Positions 48,175 to 60,380 of a stretch of DNA of 64,000 bases are shown one piece after another. The notes beneath the pieces are model-generated. The model ran no database searches. It was not told where the DNA came from and worked only from the letters and a program-made list of their open reading frames with translations. Within the stretch, counting starts at the first letter, position 1. Each line of letters starts with the position of its first letter. This DNA comes from Halichoerus grypus (lineage: Eukaryota > Chordata > Mammalia > Carnivora > Phocidae): the NCBI RefSeq assembly GCF_964656455.1, contig NC_135721.1:79898754-79962753 (forward strand). The letters run 5' to 3'. The position numbers were made by a program, and so were the translations under genes.

Positions 48175-48774
48175 ATCAGCGCTTCTCGCTCTGCACAGCG
48201 GGCCGGGATGCTCTCAAGGCCCCAGACCCAGGCCCCACCCCAGACCTGCCACCTGGGCGTTGTGGGGCCAGAGCTGTGCAAGGGGGATGTTCCAACCTCC
48301 AGGTGACAGTGACATGCTGCCAAGGCTGGAACTTACTGCACTGGATTCCAGGCAGTGTCCTTGGATTTCCCTGGTGGGTGCATGAGGCCAGGGACCACAC
48401 ACGGCCTGGCCTGGTTGTTGCTGGGGACAGACCAGTGAGCGGCTGACAGTCAGGAGCGGATGCGGGCTCACGGGGATGCTCATGGAGCCCCGGCTTCCTT
48501 GACGGGAGGTGAGGTGTGGCTGCAGGCGGCGTCCATGCCACCCACCCCCTCATCTATCTGTGGCCTTCCAGCACCGGTAGGGGCCAGCACAGTGCACGGC
48601 ACAGGGAGAATCTGAGAGCAGAGCAGTGGCCAGAATGCACAAGGCCCGGGGCCCTGGGTGTCGTATCTGACACACTGGGGCTGGTGATTCGCTCCCTCAT
48701 TCCCTGACAGCAGAGAGAACAGCCAACTGAGAAGAGGCCAGCCCGGGCTCACATTTCACCCTCCCAGCAACTGC

Positions 48775-48960
48775 ACAGGTGCTCCATAGAATAGACGAGA
48801 AAACTGAGGCTCTGGGAGAAGAGCTGGGAGAGCATTTCTAGGGTCGAGAGGTACCAGGCAGTGTTGCACCTGGCTGTTAATGTCAGCTCTCCTGGCTCAG
48901 AGAGGTTCAGCAACAGCCCTAAGGTGCACAGCCAGTGTGCGGAGGAGCGCAGCCTTCCAC
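48775..48960 (-). repeat. MIR-like SINE fragment
   Basis: GACGAGAAAACTGAGGCTCTGGGAG and CAGAGAGGTTCAGCAACAG (each part of a longer run) are complements of the MIR core and its flank. Confidence 0.5.
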
Positions 48961-49099
48961 CTGAGACACTGCCCTAGCCTGCACGTCACCAGGCCCCAGA
49001 CTAAAAGAGAAAGGGAAGGAGAGAGGTGGGCAGCCTTTATAGAGCACCAGCCGCTCTCTGCACGGCCTGGCTGCCATGTTCTTTCTTCACCGCCCCAGG

Positions 49100-49300
49100 C
49101 CTTGAGGTCAGCCCTGTATGTTTACAGAAGAGGAAGCTGAAGCTGAGGGTTAAGTGACGTCCATAACCTGGACCCATGTCCATGCTAGTCTTGATGGGGT
49201 GCAGGGTGGACTGTCAGATGAGCACAGAACTGAGACATTACTTACACCCCCTGGGCCTCAGTTTCCTCATGTGCGCATGAAAATAATTCAACCTACTGGC
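49100..49300. repeat. Two MIR-like scraps in opposite orientation
   Basis: ACAGAAGAGGAAGCTGAAGC and GGTTAAGTGACG (about 49125-49165) read as a complemented MIR. GGGCCTCAGTTTCCTCATG (about 49254-49272) reads as a forward one. Confidence 0.45.
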
Positions 49301-49721
49301 TCTCCTGATGGTGGGATGTGCCAAGAAGCCCAGATGAGGGAGGTGAGGTCAGTAGAGGGGAGGAGATGAGGACGGAGCAGCGCTTCCAGGGGCCGTGAGA
49401 GCGAGCCACCGACTACACACACCCTGGATCCCACTCCAGGGACAGCGTGCACCCCTCGCTGTGCTCTGTGGGGACCCCGTGGCTTCAGGCTTAATGCAGC
49501 TCACTGCATTCGGTCTGAGAAGCAGGGAAACAGCTACTGTGTTTTAGAGCCATTTCTATAGAAACCGCAGGCCCACACTTCCTTTCCACTTTAGAAAGGA
49601 ACACAAAGGAGAGCGAGAAGAGTCAGTGATGGTGATGAGCTCCAACTCAGCTGAGGGGCTCTCTTGTCCATGCATCTCACCCCCCCAGAGCATATCACCT
49701 CACTGGTGTTGTGTATACACA

Positions 49722-49774
49722 GTGTGTGTGTGTGTGTGTGCGCGCGCGCGCGTGTGTGTGTGTGTGTGTGTGTT
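49722..49774. repeat. TG-CG-TG alternating purine/pyrimidine tract
   Basis: A TG run is followed by five CG units and another TG run, over 50 bp without a break in purine/pyrimidine alternation. Such tracts can adopt Z-DNA. The CG core is unusual in a CpG-depleted genome. Confidence 0.9.
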
Positions 49775-51072
49775 TGGTTCATCTTCCTCCACAGGACTTT
49801 AGAATCAAGTCAATTGAACAAAGAGCAGCACAATCATCTCACACTGGGTGGCCCTTTCCGATCTGATCTCCTCCACGTAAGGTACCTGTCACCATCAAAG
49901 CCTGTCTTGCAGACGGACACAGCTGGAGCTGCTCACCCAAGGCCTGGCTGCAAGCAGGGACACGGGCCCAGCCGCCCCGTCTGCCTCCAGTGAGCTGCTC
50001 TTCCAGAGCCCACAGGCCCACTGCCACGAACTTCCTAGACAACACCGTGCAGTGTTCAACCAGGCTTCAGTAACTGCCAGTGACAACAGCTGTCCTTGTT
50101 CTCCAGAAGAAAACGTGCTGGGACCCCTGACCAAAAGACCCCTGACCCCTCTGCTCCTGTGGCCTGAGAAGCCATGGGTATGCAGGTCAGGGCTGCACAC
50201 ATGCAGGCAGAAATGGCCTGCGCTCGTGATGACCGGCTTTGTTCATCTGACAGGGGCTAAGAGTTCACCGTGTCAGTGAAGACAGTCTGTGCCACCGCCT
50301 GGGTACACATATTGAGTCTGGAGGGGTCTGGGCGGGGGGAGCTGATGGGATACCTGCTGGGGCCAGCATTGCTCCACGCATGCCCTGGGCACCAAGAAGC
50401 CCAGGCACTCCTGCTCTGCCAGCCTGGAGCCCATCCCCTGAGGTCAGCTTGGCACGTGGGGGCCCCCGTTTGTGGATGGAGACATGCCTGCAATGATGCT
50501 AGATTTCTCCAGGTTCAGGATCACAAAGCCCAAGTCTGTCCGCCCAAGCACAGAACTCTGGGACTGAGTCCCCTCCCAGCGTGCCTGGCATGGCAGGAAG
50601 GAGGATCGACACGGCACTGTGGCCACCTCCAGGACCTGCACCTGGCCCATGGCAGCAGCCCCGGGTGGTCTTCAGGTGGCCCAGAGGATGGGCGTCCCAG
50701 TGTGACATGTGAGGCCCGCAAACTGTGCCAAGCCAGGAAAGCGGCCGGTGGGTGGCAGAGCTGGGGGTTGGTCTCTGGGTGCATTTGACCGTGGACAGCA
50801 TGCTGGTGCCTGCAGGTCATGGCGTGTGGCAGCTCACCCTTATGCCACCTATTATGTGTCCCAATAATGAAGTTAATTTGGGACAGGAGATAGGTGAAAA
50901 CTGCTTTGCTTGACCTCTCACCCTTTTCAATGACCCTCACGAAAGTCTAGAGCCTGGCCACAATTTTCACTTCAAGTGTAACTGCTAGAAAATGGGACCC
51001 AGGGTCCCAGTCCTCTCTAGCAATAAACTAATTCAGCACTTAAGTCCTTGTGGAACAAAGTCAGGCACAAAT

Positions 51073-51089
51073 TAAAAAAAAAAAAAAAA
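51073..51089. repeat. Isolated poly(A) tract
   Basis: About 17 A follow AAATT with no recognisable retrotransposon body next to them. Confidence 0.7.
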
Positions 51090-51994
51090 TCTGTTCCCTT
51101 CCTGTGCTAGGGCCTGTCTACAGTTGACCCAGACTGCAGAGCCTGGGAACTTTGCCTCTGTTCCATTAACTCAGGAGCAGTGGACAGGAGGGCTGAAAGC
51201 AGATGAGGACAAGGGAGAGGCAGAGAGAACATGAGACCCTGCATGCGCACGTGTGGAGCCCACATTATGGGGCAGGAGGAAAGGGCAAGAGGGCACTGCT
51301 AATGTCCATTCAGAACTTCCACTGAACCCTGGGGAAGCCTGAGCCTTGGACTTGTTACCCACGAATTACAGGACATAGTATGAGGGCTGTGGATCACACA
51401 CTAGCCTGGGGGCTCTGGGGCCACCTTTGGCTGCTGGACTGAGAATAAGGTCCCTCCCCTTTCCTTTATCTTCCTAGTGGAATGGAACCAGCGCTATGTC
51501 TAGAAATAGAAGGTATCTGTAAAAATAATAATCAAAGTCCCAAACAAGTTCATTCCGGTTCTGAGCTCTTGTTGAAAGGAAACAAGATTAGCAAGTGTTA
51601 AGAGATGCTAAAAACATACTAGTGCTAAAAACAAACTACACCCAGATTTTCTGCAAGACACGATCTGATGCACTGAATGCGCACTGAGGAAGGAGAACTT
51701 TCCAAGTAAGAGCCAATGTTATTCAAAGGCTGTGTCATGGGCCATTGAGAAGCACCTCACACACCACCTAGATACCTTTGAATAACGAGTACCACTCACA
51801 TGTTTGTTCTGGCAGTGACAAGACCAAGGCTTAGGGGGTCCCTGAGGCCAGGCAGGGAGAAGGAAGTCACAGTGGCCCCAAAGGGCACTGCTGCCCCATG
51901 GCCTTCCTCATGCAAGTTTGGGGACGGGATGCTGAACACACAGCTGAGGATGGGGCTCCCAGAGGCCTCCCTGTCCACACCCCGAGGACGTTAC

Positions 51995-52348
51995 CTGGGC
52001 GGGAGCACTGCAGGACAGATGAGCCAGGTCTGCGATTCTGGCTGCGGCCCGGGGATCGCTGGAGCTGATCAAGACCGGAGCGCTGATTTCCATGGAGTGC
52101 CTGTGGCTTGTGGCTTGGGAGGACTTGTGTGTCACACTGAGCGCGGTGAAGGAGTGGCGCTTCTTGGCATTCTTCTTGCTGTCCACACGCCGCTGAAAGG
52201 CACTGACCGCCCCTGTGCTGCTTAATGTGGGTCCTGGGGGCACACTGGCTGCCGCGCCAGGGTCAGAGGGCAAGGGGGCGTGGCAGCCAGACGCAGCCGC
52301 TGGGCATGGCTTGTCCATCTCAATGAGCTGCTTGGCTGAGTCGTTGAG
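51995..52348 (-). CDS. SH3RF3: SH3RF3 internal exon: linker between SH3-2 and SH3-3
   Basis: This 354-bp exon (118 codons) is in phase 0 at both ends. On the minus strand it follows a pyrimidine-rich stretch ending CACCTAG, opens with LNDSAKQLIEMDK, and ends SCSAPAQ before the donor GTAACG. No stop interrupts it. The first residues continue directly from the end of the second SH3 domain in this family. The middle is Ser/Pro/Ala-rich and probably disordered. The second half holds a basic patch (KKNAKKRHSF) and the block HRHSMEISAPVLISSSDP, which is conserved between POSH paralogues. In POSH the Rac-binding region lies between SH3-2 and SH3-3, so this exon probably contributes to it; that is inference from the paralogue. 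The exon that should precede it, ending SH3-2, is not seen up to 64000. Confidence 0.95.
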
Positions 52349-55300
52349 CTAGGTGAGAAAGGCAGAGGAAGGCCTTGTTAAATAGAGGTCACAGGCTCCA
52401 GCCTGCTCCCTGTGCTCACAGCCTGTGTCCCCCGTTAAACCCAACAACGTGTTCATGGTCCCGCAGATCTTCCCAACGGGGCCTCCCTGTGAATGGCGCC
52501 AGGCCCAGACACAGCAGAGGCTGCGGTGACATCTGTAGATTTTACTGAAATGGTCTCCAGGGCAGCTGTTTTCGTCTGCCCCAGGGTATCCCCAATCCTT
52601 TCCCGGGGTGCCCGTTTCTGGGGTATGAGGTGCAGACCTGCAGAGGGCATGGGACAGAAGGAGGCAGCAGGAACGCCCAGCTGTGGGCCCGCACTCGCCA
52701 CGGTGGCAGGCCCTGGCCTGCCTGGCACAGTTCTGGCCACGCTGGCAGGAAAAAGCAAGGCACGTGACCAGAATGCCCTTTCTGTCCCCTGGCGGGGACC
52801 GTCCAACCTCCTGAGCAAGAAGCATGGATGCATTCCGGGTATGGATGGCGCCCCACGCGCCCCACTGCCTCACGCACTGGCAGAACACAGCCTTCCCCAC
52901 ACCTAGGCTGCTTCAGAGGGAGAGTCCTCGGCTGCTGGCAGAGCCCCCTGCCTGAGGGGTCAGGGGCGAAGCAGAACTCGGGGCCCTCCTGGGATGTGCG
53001 CACACCTGCAAACCAGCTGGGGGCAGAGAGGAAGCCAAAGCTCAGACCCTGAAGTGCCCAGAGCTCAGGGCTGAGGGCAAGGCACAGTCCGAGGCGCCGG
53101 TTTAGGGAAGGGGTGAGTCAGCAGAGACCCCTGCGGGCGGTTTGAAGCCCTCCTGGAAACAGGAGCCAGCTGTGGATGGGCAGGTCATCTGGTGCGGGAG
53201 CCACACCCATGTCCTCAGCTGAGTGGGAGAATGTGGGTTGGAGCTGTGGGCGGGGGGGGGGGCAAGCCAGGAAAGGCCACGTCCCCACCTGCAAGGGAGT
53301 CTGGATTAGGAAATGTCCCTCAGGCCTGGGACGGCGGAGGAAAAACCCCAGGTTCTCACGCAGCATACACTACTAGGGCTTGCAGCTGGTAGCATCTTGA
53401 TGAGTTAATGAAAATAATAATAAAAAAGGGCCCCTCTGAATTTAAGCAGTGAGAGCGGGGGAGGCTTCACCTGCACAATGCCGAGTGGATCAGACGCGCA
53501 GCGGTGCTGGCTGTCCAGCCGCCCACACACAGCCCAGGCGAGGCCGCCGCGCGCTGTCACCATTTCCATTACAAATACCTGCCTTTCCGAGGGAGGTTTT
53601 GAAAAACTCACTGTGGGCCCCAAAATGTGTGATCTAAATCCAGGATTATTGCCTTTGAAACATTTCTTCCAACCAGGCTCAGCTGTTTTGCTCTATTTTA
53701 TGACCGTATTCCTTTGCTTCCTCAGCAGTGCTAGCTTGCAAGCAGACCAGCGGCTATTGCCTCCCGTGGCCCTCCGTGCGGTGCTGCGAACACCCCAGGG
53801 CTGGCCTCCTGGAGCCCAGTGTTCGGCACCCATGCCGCAGGGCCAAGAGGAACACAGAGAAGCAGGAAGCAACAGGGACAATGCCCTTCATTTACGGGCA
53901 TCGGAGCACAGACTCCGTACTTTCTGCCGTGTGCCTCCAGGTGGAACATTATTACACAGACACGATGGCACCAACAGTGCCCAAGGCTGGGCGAAAACAA
54001 CTCCGCTCTTCCCCAAAGCAGCCAACCTGGAGCATGAGGCACCGACAGAGCACTTTCGGAACACACGGAGCCCTGATCTGAGCCACTGCCACAGCGGCCA
54101 CGGGCCCCACCGCGGCTCACCGACTGGCGCGCGGCTCACCCCACACCGCTCAGTCCTCCACACAGCTCCCCGGCAGGCTGCTCACGGCCAACCACGCTGC
54201 CTCCTCCTTGATGGAGACCAGGGTGTGGGGGAAGCCCGCCTTTCTCCGCCATGCCCGTGGGCACTGAGAGGGACGGCCAATGAATGTCCATGAAAGATCG
54301 GTGTCTTAGCAAGCTGCGGGAGTCAGGAGGGCTGCTTCCAAGGGGTGACTCTCTGCACGTCCAACAGTGGCCTTAGAGTCCCTGACATCTCTGCAGGAGG
54401 CAAGGGACATACCAAGGAAAGACCCTCCCAACAGAGAGAGAGTTCAGTTTTATTTTCTTTACTGAACCTTTGCTTTGTGACAAGCAGCTTCTTGTTGGAG
54501 CTGTATATACATGGGATTAGCCAGTGATTTGCCACCCTCGGCTGGACAGCCCCGTCCAGGCTTCGAGCAGCGCCCTGGCCCCAAACAGACCGTGGGCCTG
54601 CAGAGTCCATGCTGATTGCTGCAACTCTGTGGCTGGGTCCCTGAAGTGACACTCAGTGTTGTGGGGAGCTGCCATCATCTTCCCGGCAAGCTCCGATTAG
54701 CCACATTGCATGACGCTCAGGGCTGGGCCTGGCAGCTGGTGCCGCCAGTGCCATCCCAGTCCACATGGCCCATGACTGCAGGACACCCTCACCCACCAGC
54801 ATCTGCCCGAGACAGCAGCTCCTGACTCACACCCCTCAGGTGCAGCCACGATTGCCCATTTCCTCATACTCCAAATGGGGGCAGTGTCGGCTTGCCTGCC
54901 TGCAGCCGTCCACACTGCAGGAAAACCAGATGGCTCTGCTCTCCCCGAGCAGGCTGCAGCCCCGCCTCGTTGACCTGGGGGAGCCTGGCCAGTTAGCCTT
55001 GGGGTCCTGGGGGGAGGGCCGAGGAGGCAGGGAACGTTGAAGTCAGCCCTCTTGTTCCCCCCACAAGCAGAATGCTAGAACATTCTGTGAGTGGCTGCTG
55101 ACTGCCAGCTATGAAGGGTGGTATGTGGTGGGGAGAATGAGTGCTTCCTGGCATTCTGCCCCAGGATGCTCCCTGCTCCCCACCAAGATGCCTGTCCGGC
55201 AATGAAAGAGCTCGGCTTCTCCCTCTGAATGTGGCTGGTCACCTAATCTGTTTCTCCACCCCACACCTAGGCATAGACGGCCCCCCCCAACACAACTGGT

Positions 55301-56444
55301 GATTAACCAGTGCACCCAATAACTCCCATTTTGACTGTTTTTGGACGGCAATAGAAGACATTTCCAACTTCCATACAAAATGGAAACAAAGTAGTGGCAC
55401 CAACATTACGTCTTGCTGGGTTTGTTCATGGATCCCGAGGACAGTCATTGGCCTGCTCCCTCCCACTCTGCAGGAGGCCCTCTGCCGCAGCCAGCCCAAA
55501 ATCCAAACGCTCAACCGCCACACACATATCCTCTTCTTCGGGTCCGGTGTTGTGGGTGGGACAGTACCGGTCAGTCACGGTCGCACCCTAGTCAGGGACT
55601 GTGCATCTGCCCCTGGCTCGGGACCTCTTCCCAGGACTCTGCCTCACCAACTTCATCAGCTCAGATGTGATCTTCCTCCACACCACTCTTCCCTCCAGCC
55701 ACAGAAACATCTGGAAACGGAAGACCTGAAGGGCTTCTTCTTTCCATTGTTCAAACAGTTCCATATGAAGTCCTCTTAGAGTTATTGGTGGCATCCTAGC
55801 TGCATGTGAATTTGGGGACCAGGTTAAATAAAGAAGACTCTCACCGCAGGCTCACATGGGCCCTGAGGCCCCCTTGGTGAGCTTGAGGCTAGCAAGGGAT
55901 GTGGGCCCTTAGCCCAGGAAAGTGCCAGAGCTGGGGGCCTGGGCAGAGCACGGTTACCCAGAAATCACCAGTTCTGGTCAAGAGGACTTTAAACTGAAGG
56001 TAATGTGGGAGGGAATTTTTAAAGAAAGAATAAGATTGGAAAACCAGGCATACAAGCTGATATCAGATATAACATGCAAGAACGGACAATGGGTTGAGGG
56101 GTGCCCTGCAGTTCTCAAGCAAAATAACAGGGAAGCCCCTCCATCCTAACCCCGAGGTAGGAAATACAGCCTCAACACATCTGCACTGCGGAGCGATGGT
56201 CTGGTGACTGAGACCGGAGGGAGGGAAGTATGTCTTCCCTTTCTGGGAAATCCAGGAAGCCAAAGAGGGGAGTGTGCCGGAAGCCAGGTGTCAATTTAAA
56301 ATGAAGGCAACCAACGGATACACGTGTACAGCAAATACTTGCTGAGCACCTGCCGTGTCCTGGGCTCTGCTCTAGGTGCTGGGGGTGCTGAGGTGAACAA
56401 CAGGGGCTGCTCGAATAAAGCTTATACTTCCCTGTGGGGTGAAC

Positions 56445-56570
56445 TACTTAGGGAGCTTTGTAAAGATGCAGATTTTGGCTCAGTAGGTCTGGGATGGCAC
56501 CCAAGTTTCTTCATGTCTACAAACTCCCAGGAGATACCACTATTGCTCGAGCCAGACCCTCTTTGACTAG
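56445..56570 (+). mobile_element. MER5-like DNA transposon fragment
   Basis: AGGGAGCTTTGTAAAGATGC, GGCTCAGTAGGTCTGGGATG and AACTCCCAGGAGATACC follow the order of a MER5/MER20-type hAT element. It is non-coding. Confidence 0.55.
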
Positions 56571-56802
56571 AACATGGACGGCTTTGCAACCTCGGCTTCA
56601 CAAGGAGACGCTCTCCCCACAGAATAGCCACATGACCAGAGACAGCAGCTTTTGCTTGGCATTTGCCTTTAATGCACGGCTCCCACCGCAGGTGGGCTCA
56701 GTAGAGCACAGGTCACCATGCCTGGTAGTTGGCCTATTATTCCAGAGAGTTTCACAAACTCAGGAGTGGATGAAGAGTGGCCTTTACCTGCCTCAAACTT
56801 TT

Positions 56803-56997
56803 TTTTTTATTTAAGATTTTATTTATTTATTTGACAGAGACACAGCTAGAGAGGGAACACAAGCAGAGGGAGTGGGAGAGGGAGAAGCAGGCTCCCCGCT
56901 GAGCAGGGAGCCCGATGAGGGACTCGATCCCAGGACCCTGGGACCATGACCTGAGCCGAAGGCAGACGCTTAACGACTGAGCCACCCAGGTGCGCCC
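56803..56997 (-). mobile_element. SINEC, full length
   Basis: The minus-strand head is preceded by the duplication CCTGCCTCAAACTTTT (56787) versus CCTGCGTCAAACTTTT (56998), with one mismatch. Body, AAATAAATAAAATCTTAAA and A-tail are all present. Confidence 0.95.
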
Positions 56998-57384
56998 CCT
57001 GCGTCAAACTTTTGTCAGGAAAAATCTCAGGAGCCTCCCGCTTCACCGAGGTGGGCAGGCACAGATGGCTGACTGCATTTTGATCTGTGCCTCTTATTTG
57101 TAAAACACTCCCTTCTTTATGAGACTAGATCATCAGCAGGGGCAAGTGAGAACAGAATGATTTACTTTCAGCTCTGGCACCCCTCACCCTCCTCCTTGAA
57201 GGCTGTATCTAGAAACACAGCTCGGGCCTTCGATGAGAAAGGCTCCCAAAATGAGGGCTCTCGACCACTGACTGAGCAGGTCAAAGCAAGTGGCCTGGTG
57301 ACGACCACCAGCCAAGCACAACAGACACCCACCTTCATCAGCACCAGGCTTGTCTGACCCTTATATTGACCATCCAAGGTCAAC

Positions 57385-57470
57385 ACGGCCATTTTACAGA
57401 GGAGAAAACTGAGGCTCAGAGGTAAAGTGTAAGCGTCTTGTTCCACATCACACAGTTAACAGGTGGCACG
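57385..57470 (-). repeat. MIR-like fragment
   Basis: CATTTTACAGAGGAGAAAAC and CTGAGGCTCAGAGG, then CACATCACACAGTTAACAGG, are the complemented MIR core and its neighbour. Confidence 0.55.
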
Positions 57471-57826
57471 ATGGCGACTGCTCACACACCCTTTCTACCA
57501 CGGCTCACTGGGTGTATCATTCACTTTTTACTGCAGAGCGTGGGGATGCTTTTCTGATCTTGCTCCATCTTTGGGTTAAAAAATTATTATAGTCACTGAG
57601 GTATATCTATGCCTTTGGCAATTAGAGGGGGTTGGGTTCATATTAGAGATTCAAACGTGGGCCTTTAAAAACCAGACCTTTTTTGGAAGCGTGAACATTA
57701 CGTCAGGCAAATGCTCACCCTGGGAGGACCCCAGTTGCAGTTACCAAGGGTGGGAGGCTATTTCTGTTCCTTTCCTTTTCATTTGAAATGGGTGGTGACC
57801 TCACAGGCCTGTTAACAATGCCAAAC

Positions 57827-57845
57827 TTTTTTTTTTTTTTTTTTT
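57827..57845. repeat. Isolated poly(T) tract
   Basis: Nineteen T stand without a recognisable element beside them. Confidence 0.8.
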
Positions 57846-59596
57846 ACTGGAATGTCGAACTCTAGACATTTGTAGATTCACATGCTAACCCTCTGGACTG
57901 ACATTCTCCCACTCATGGGACAAATATTTGTTGTGCACATGCTATGGGAGAGGCTTTCTTATCTCTGAAGGGGTCCCATCTCAGAACTAAACATTGTATG
58001 AGGTGGTGGGCACGTAGTGGTGTAATGGAAGCCCTCATCCCTGGCTCTCCCACACCCACCCAGTGCAGGGCCGCTACTTCTCTTCCATTCTGTTCTCCCC
58101 GCATTCCCTTCTCAAGGCGACTGGATTGGACAGGTGAGGCTGTAGTGGCCAAAGTGGACTGGTGAACTGAAGCAATTATTCAGATAATTGAGGTTTAAAA
58201 CAAGAAATATCCAGCAATCAAGACAAAGGTGTAGACCTGAAATGCACAGAGAATTGCTTAATCTTAATACATACAAAGACTGAGTGCAGGCAAGGATTTT
58301 GGATGAGATGATCCTAAGAATTAATGTGCAGGGTAGGGAATGGTACTCATTTCAACATCCCATTATCGCAGACTGGACAAAGCCCCAACTCTGTCGGACG
58401 CCAGGGCACTTCCCATGAGGGGTGGACTGCACCACTGGCCCGGTCCCCGGACAAGCTTGTAGAGCGGGGCTGTTTCACACACCTCCACGGTGCTGGCGGC
58501 TCAGGGTGGGGGCAGCGGGCTCCCAAGCTGTCCTGAGACAGAAGGGCAGTGTGTCCCTCCTTGGGGAGTGGGTCCCTCCATGGCAATCAGAAACTACACA
58601 CCGCACTCCCTGTCCCTCAGCCTCTGCTCGAAGTTGTCGCCCCTTCCTTCTCGGGCACTCACCCCAATTACCATGGGGAATGAGATGGCCCCTTCTTTGA
58701 ATTCAGCCTCTTAATAGTGGGTTGTGTTCCCTGTCTGTGCCAGCAATCACACTCGGTGCAGTATCAAAACCCACAGAAAGGAAGATTCCAAAAAGAGTCT
58801 GATACAAATTAAAATAAGCAAACAAAACTTCACTCATTTGTAAGAATGTGTGAAACTCAGAAAAAGGCTCATAAGCAGCAAAGAGTTATGATTAGCACCT
58901 TAGCAGGGTGTGTCTTGTAAGCAAAGGGACCATTGATTGGAAGTTTTGAGATGAGTGTAAGGACGCTGTCATAATTTTGCCTGAAGATAAAACTTAGAAG
59001 GAAAAAAAAATGGTTGTTTTTCCACAAGGAGAGGAACACAAAGGCACGGTTTATTCTCCATTTTCTGTAAGAACCGCCGAGGGGACATCTCTCTGCCTGG
59101 AAGGTGGCAGGAGGTCAGACTGTCCCAGCAGGGGGACGTATGGCCCCCTCAGAGGTGCCCCAGCCCTGGAGAGTGCCCTGCCTGGGCTGTGCTTGCACAT
59201 GCATTTCTGATCATCTTAGACAAGCACCGGAGGAAACGATCTCACAGAAGTCACAGATCTTAGGCAGCTGGGAAAGGAGGAGGAGGGAACCAGAGATGTG
59301 GCTGGCACAGAATTCAGTTCAGAAGGCAGGTGGCAGCTTCCCTGCTGCTCCCAGGGCCAGGCCAGCAGGGTGACCCAGTCCAGGGCCCTGCAACCTTTAC
59401 CCCAGCAGTAAAGCACTGCGGGGCATACAGCTCCAGTAAGTTACATATATTTTCTAGTGTACCACTATATCATATACATCAGAAAACACACACATAAGAG
59501 AAATTGAAACTTACAAGTCAAAAAAAAATAATAAATTTGAAGAAAGTTCTAATAATTTCCTTTCTTTACTCACAGAGCTTTGTGCACCCTATTTTG

Positions 59597-59820
59597 GTGT
59601 GGGCTTTTTTGGTTTTTGGCTTTGGTTTTTTTAAAAGATCTTATTTATTTATTTGAGAGAGAGAGAGAGAACACAAACGGGGTGGGGAGGAGCAGAGGGA
59701 GAGGGAGAAGCAGACTCCCTGCCGGGCATAGAGCCGGATGTGGGACTCGATCCCAGGATCCCGGGATTAAGACCCGAGCCTAAGGCAGACGTTTAACCTA
59801 CTGAGCCACCCAGGTGCCCC
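59597..59820 (-). mobile_element. SINEC with an irregular 3' tail
   Basis: The SINE body is complete on the minus strand. The tail between body and duplication (59597-59632) is a mix of A runs with CC, GCC and finally GCCCACAC, not pure A. The duplication TGCACCCTATTTTG (59583) versus TGCACCCTACTTTG (59825) has one mismatch and encloses this tail. Confidence 0.88.
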
Positions 59821-60170
59821 ATCATGCACCCTACTTTGAAGATCTCTAGCCAAGAGTAGTCGTTTTCAAACTGTCAATTTAGTGGGTCCTGACCAGTACT
59901 TTTTAAAAAATGAACCAGATTAATAAGAGAAAATACAGAATGCATCACATGTGCTAAGGGTAAAAGTAGTAGTTCCAGGACACGTTGGTTTAGTTTCATA
60001 TACACACTGGTGTGTACCCTAGGTCAGGATGTAACATGCATTTCTCATCCTGAGTCACAATCTAAAAAGGCTGAAAGCCATTATCATCAAGGGGGAAAGA
60101 GAGACATTTCCCTGCCAAGAAATAAAGTCCTCTTTCCCCCGTCTGCTTGGGTTAAATGTGTGGTGCCGTT

Positions 60171-60328
60171 GGGCACCTGGGTGACTCAGTCGGTTAAGTG
60201 TCTGACTTCGGCTCAGATCATGATCTCAGGGTCCAGGGACTGAGCCCTATGTCGGGCTCCCTGCCCAGCGCAGAGTCTGCTTGTCCCTCTCCCTCTCCCC
60301 CTGCTGCTCTCTCCATGTCTCTCTCAAA

Positions 60329-60367
<39 letters not shown>

Positions 60368-60380
60368 AATCTTTTAAAAA
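60171..60380 (+). mobile_element. SINEC, plus strand, with long AAAT tail
   Basis: The head GGGCACCTGGGTGACTCAGT leads to a tRNA-like part, CT-rich body and an expanded tail. Approximate duplications AATGTGTGGTGCC (60155) and AATGCGTGGTGCG (60382) flank it. It is antisense to SH3RF3. Confidence 0.92.
60328..60369 (+). repeat. (AAAT)n microsatellite in a SINE tail
   Basis: About ten AAAT units extend the normal three-unit SINE tail. Length polymorphism is likely. Confidence 0.92.

Larger units (their letters stand above)
34086..51994 (-). other. SH3RF3: SH3RF3 intron of about 17.9 kb
   Basis: The intron runs from donor GTAACG (51994-51989) to acceptor TTCCAG (34091-34086). It holds an MLT1-like LTR (34870-35250), a head-only SINE scrap (37318-37366), DNA-transposon fragments (40750-40955, 43268-43345), a ten-copy 69-bp minisatellite (47485-48174), MIR-like pieces (48775-49300) and an alternating TG/CG tract (49722-49774). 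The 35.3-37.1, 37.4-40.7, 45.0-47.4 and 49.8-51.9 kb parts look like unique intronic sequence with no gene. Confidence 0.85.

Noticed and set aside
47403..48385. Overlapping frames of more than 300 codons on both strands, with 23-residue repeats
   Set aside because: They exist only because the minisatellite period (69 bp) is a multiple of three and the unit has no stop. There are no splice sites, promoter or protein similarity to support a gene.
53478..54293. Plus-strand open frame of 271 codons in GC-rich intron
   Set aside because: No domain, no recognisable family, low-complexity Ala/Pro/Arg-rich composition, and it lies antisense in an intron. Long frames by chance are expected in GC-rich DNA.
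60171..60250. tRNA-like sequences in SINE heads
   Set aside because: They derive from tRNA-Lys but carry many substitutions and continue into SINE bodies, so they are not tRNA genes. The same holds for every SINE listed here.
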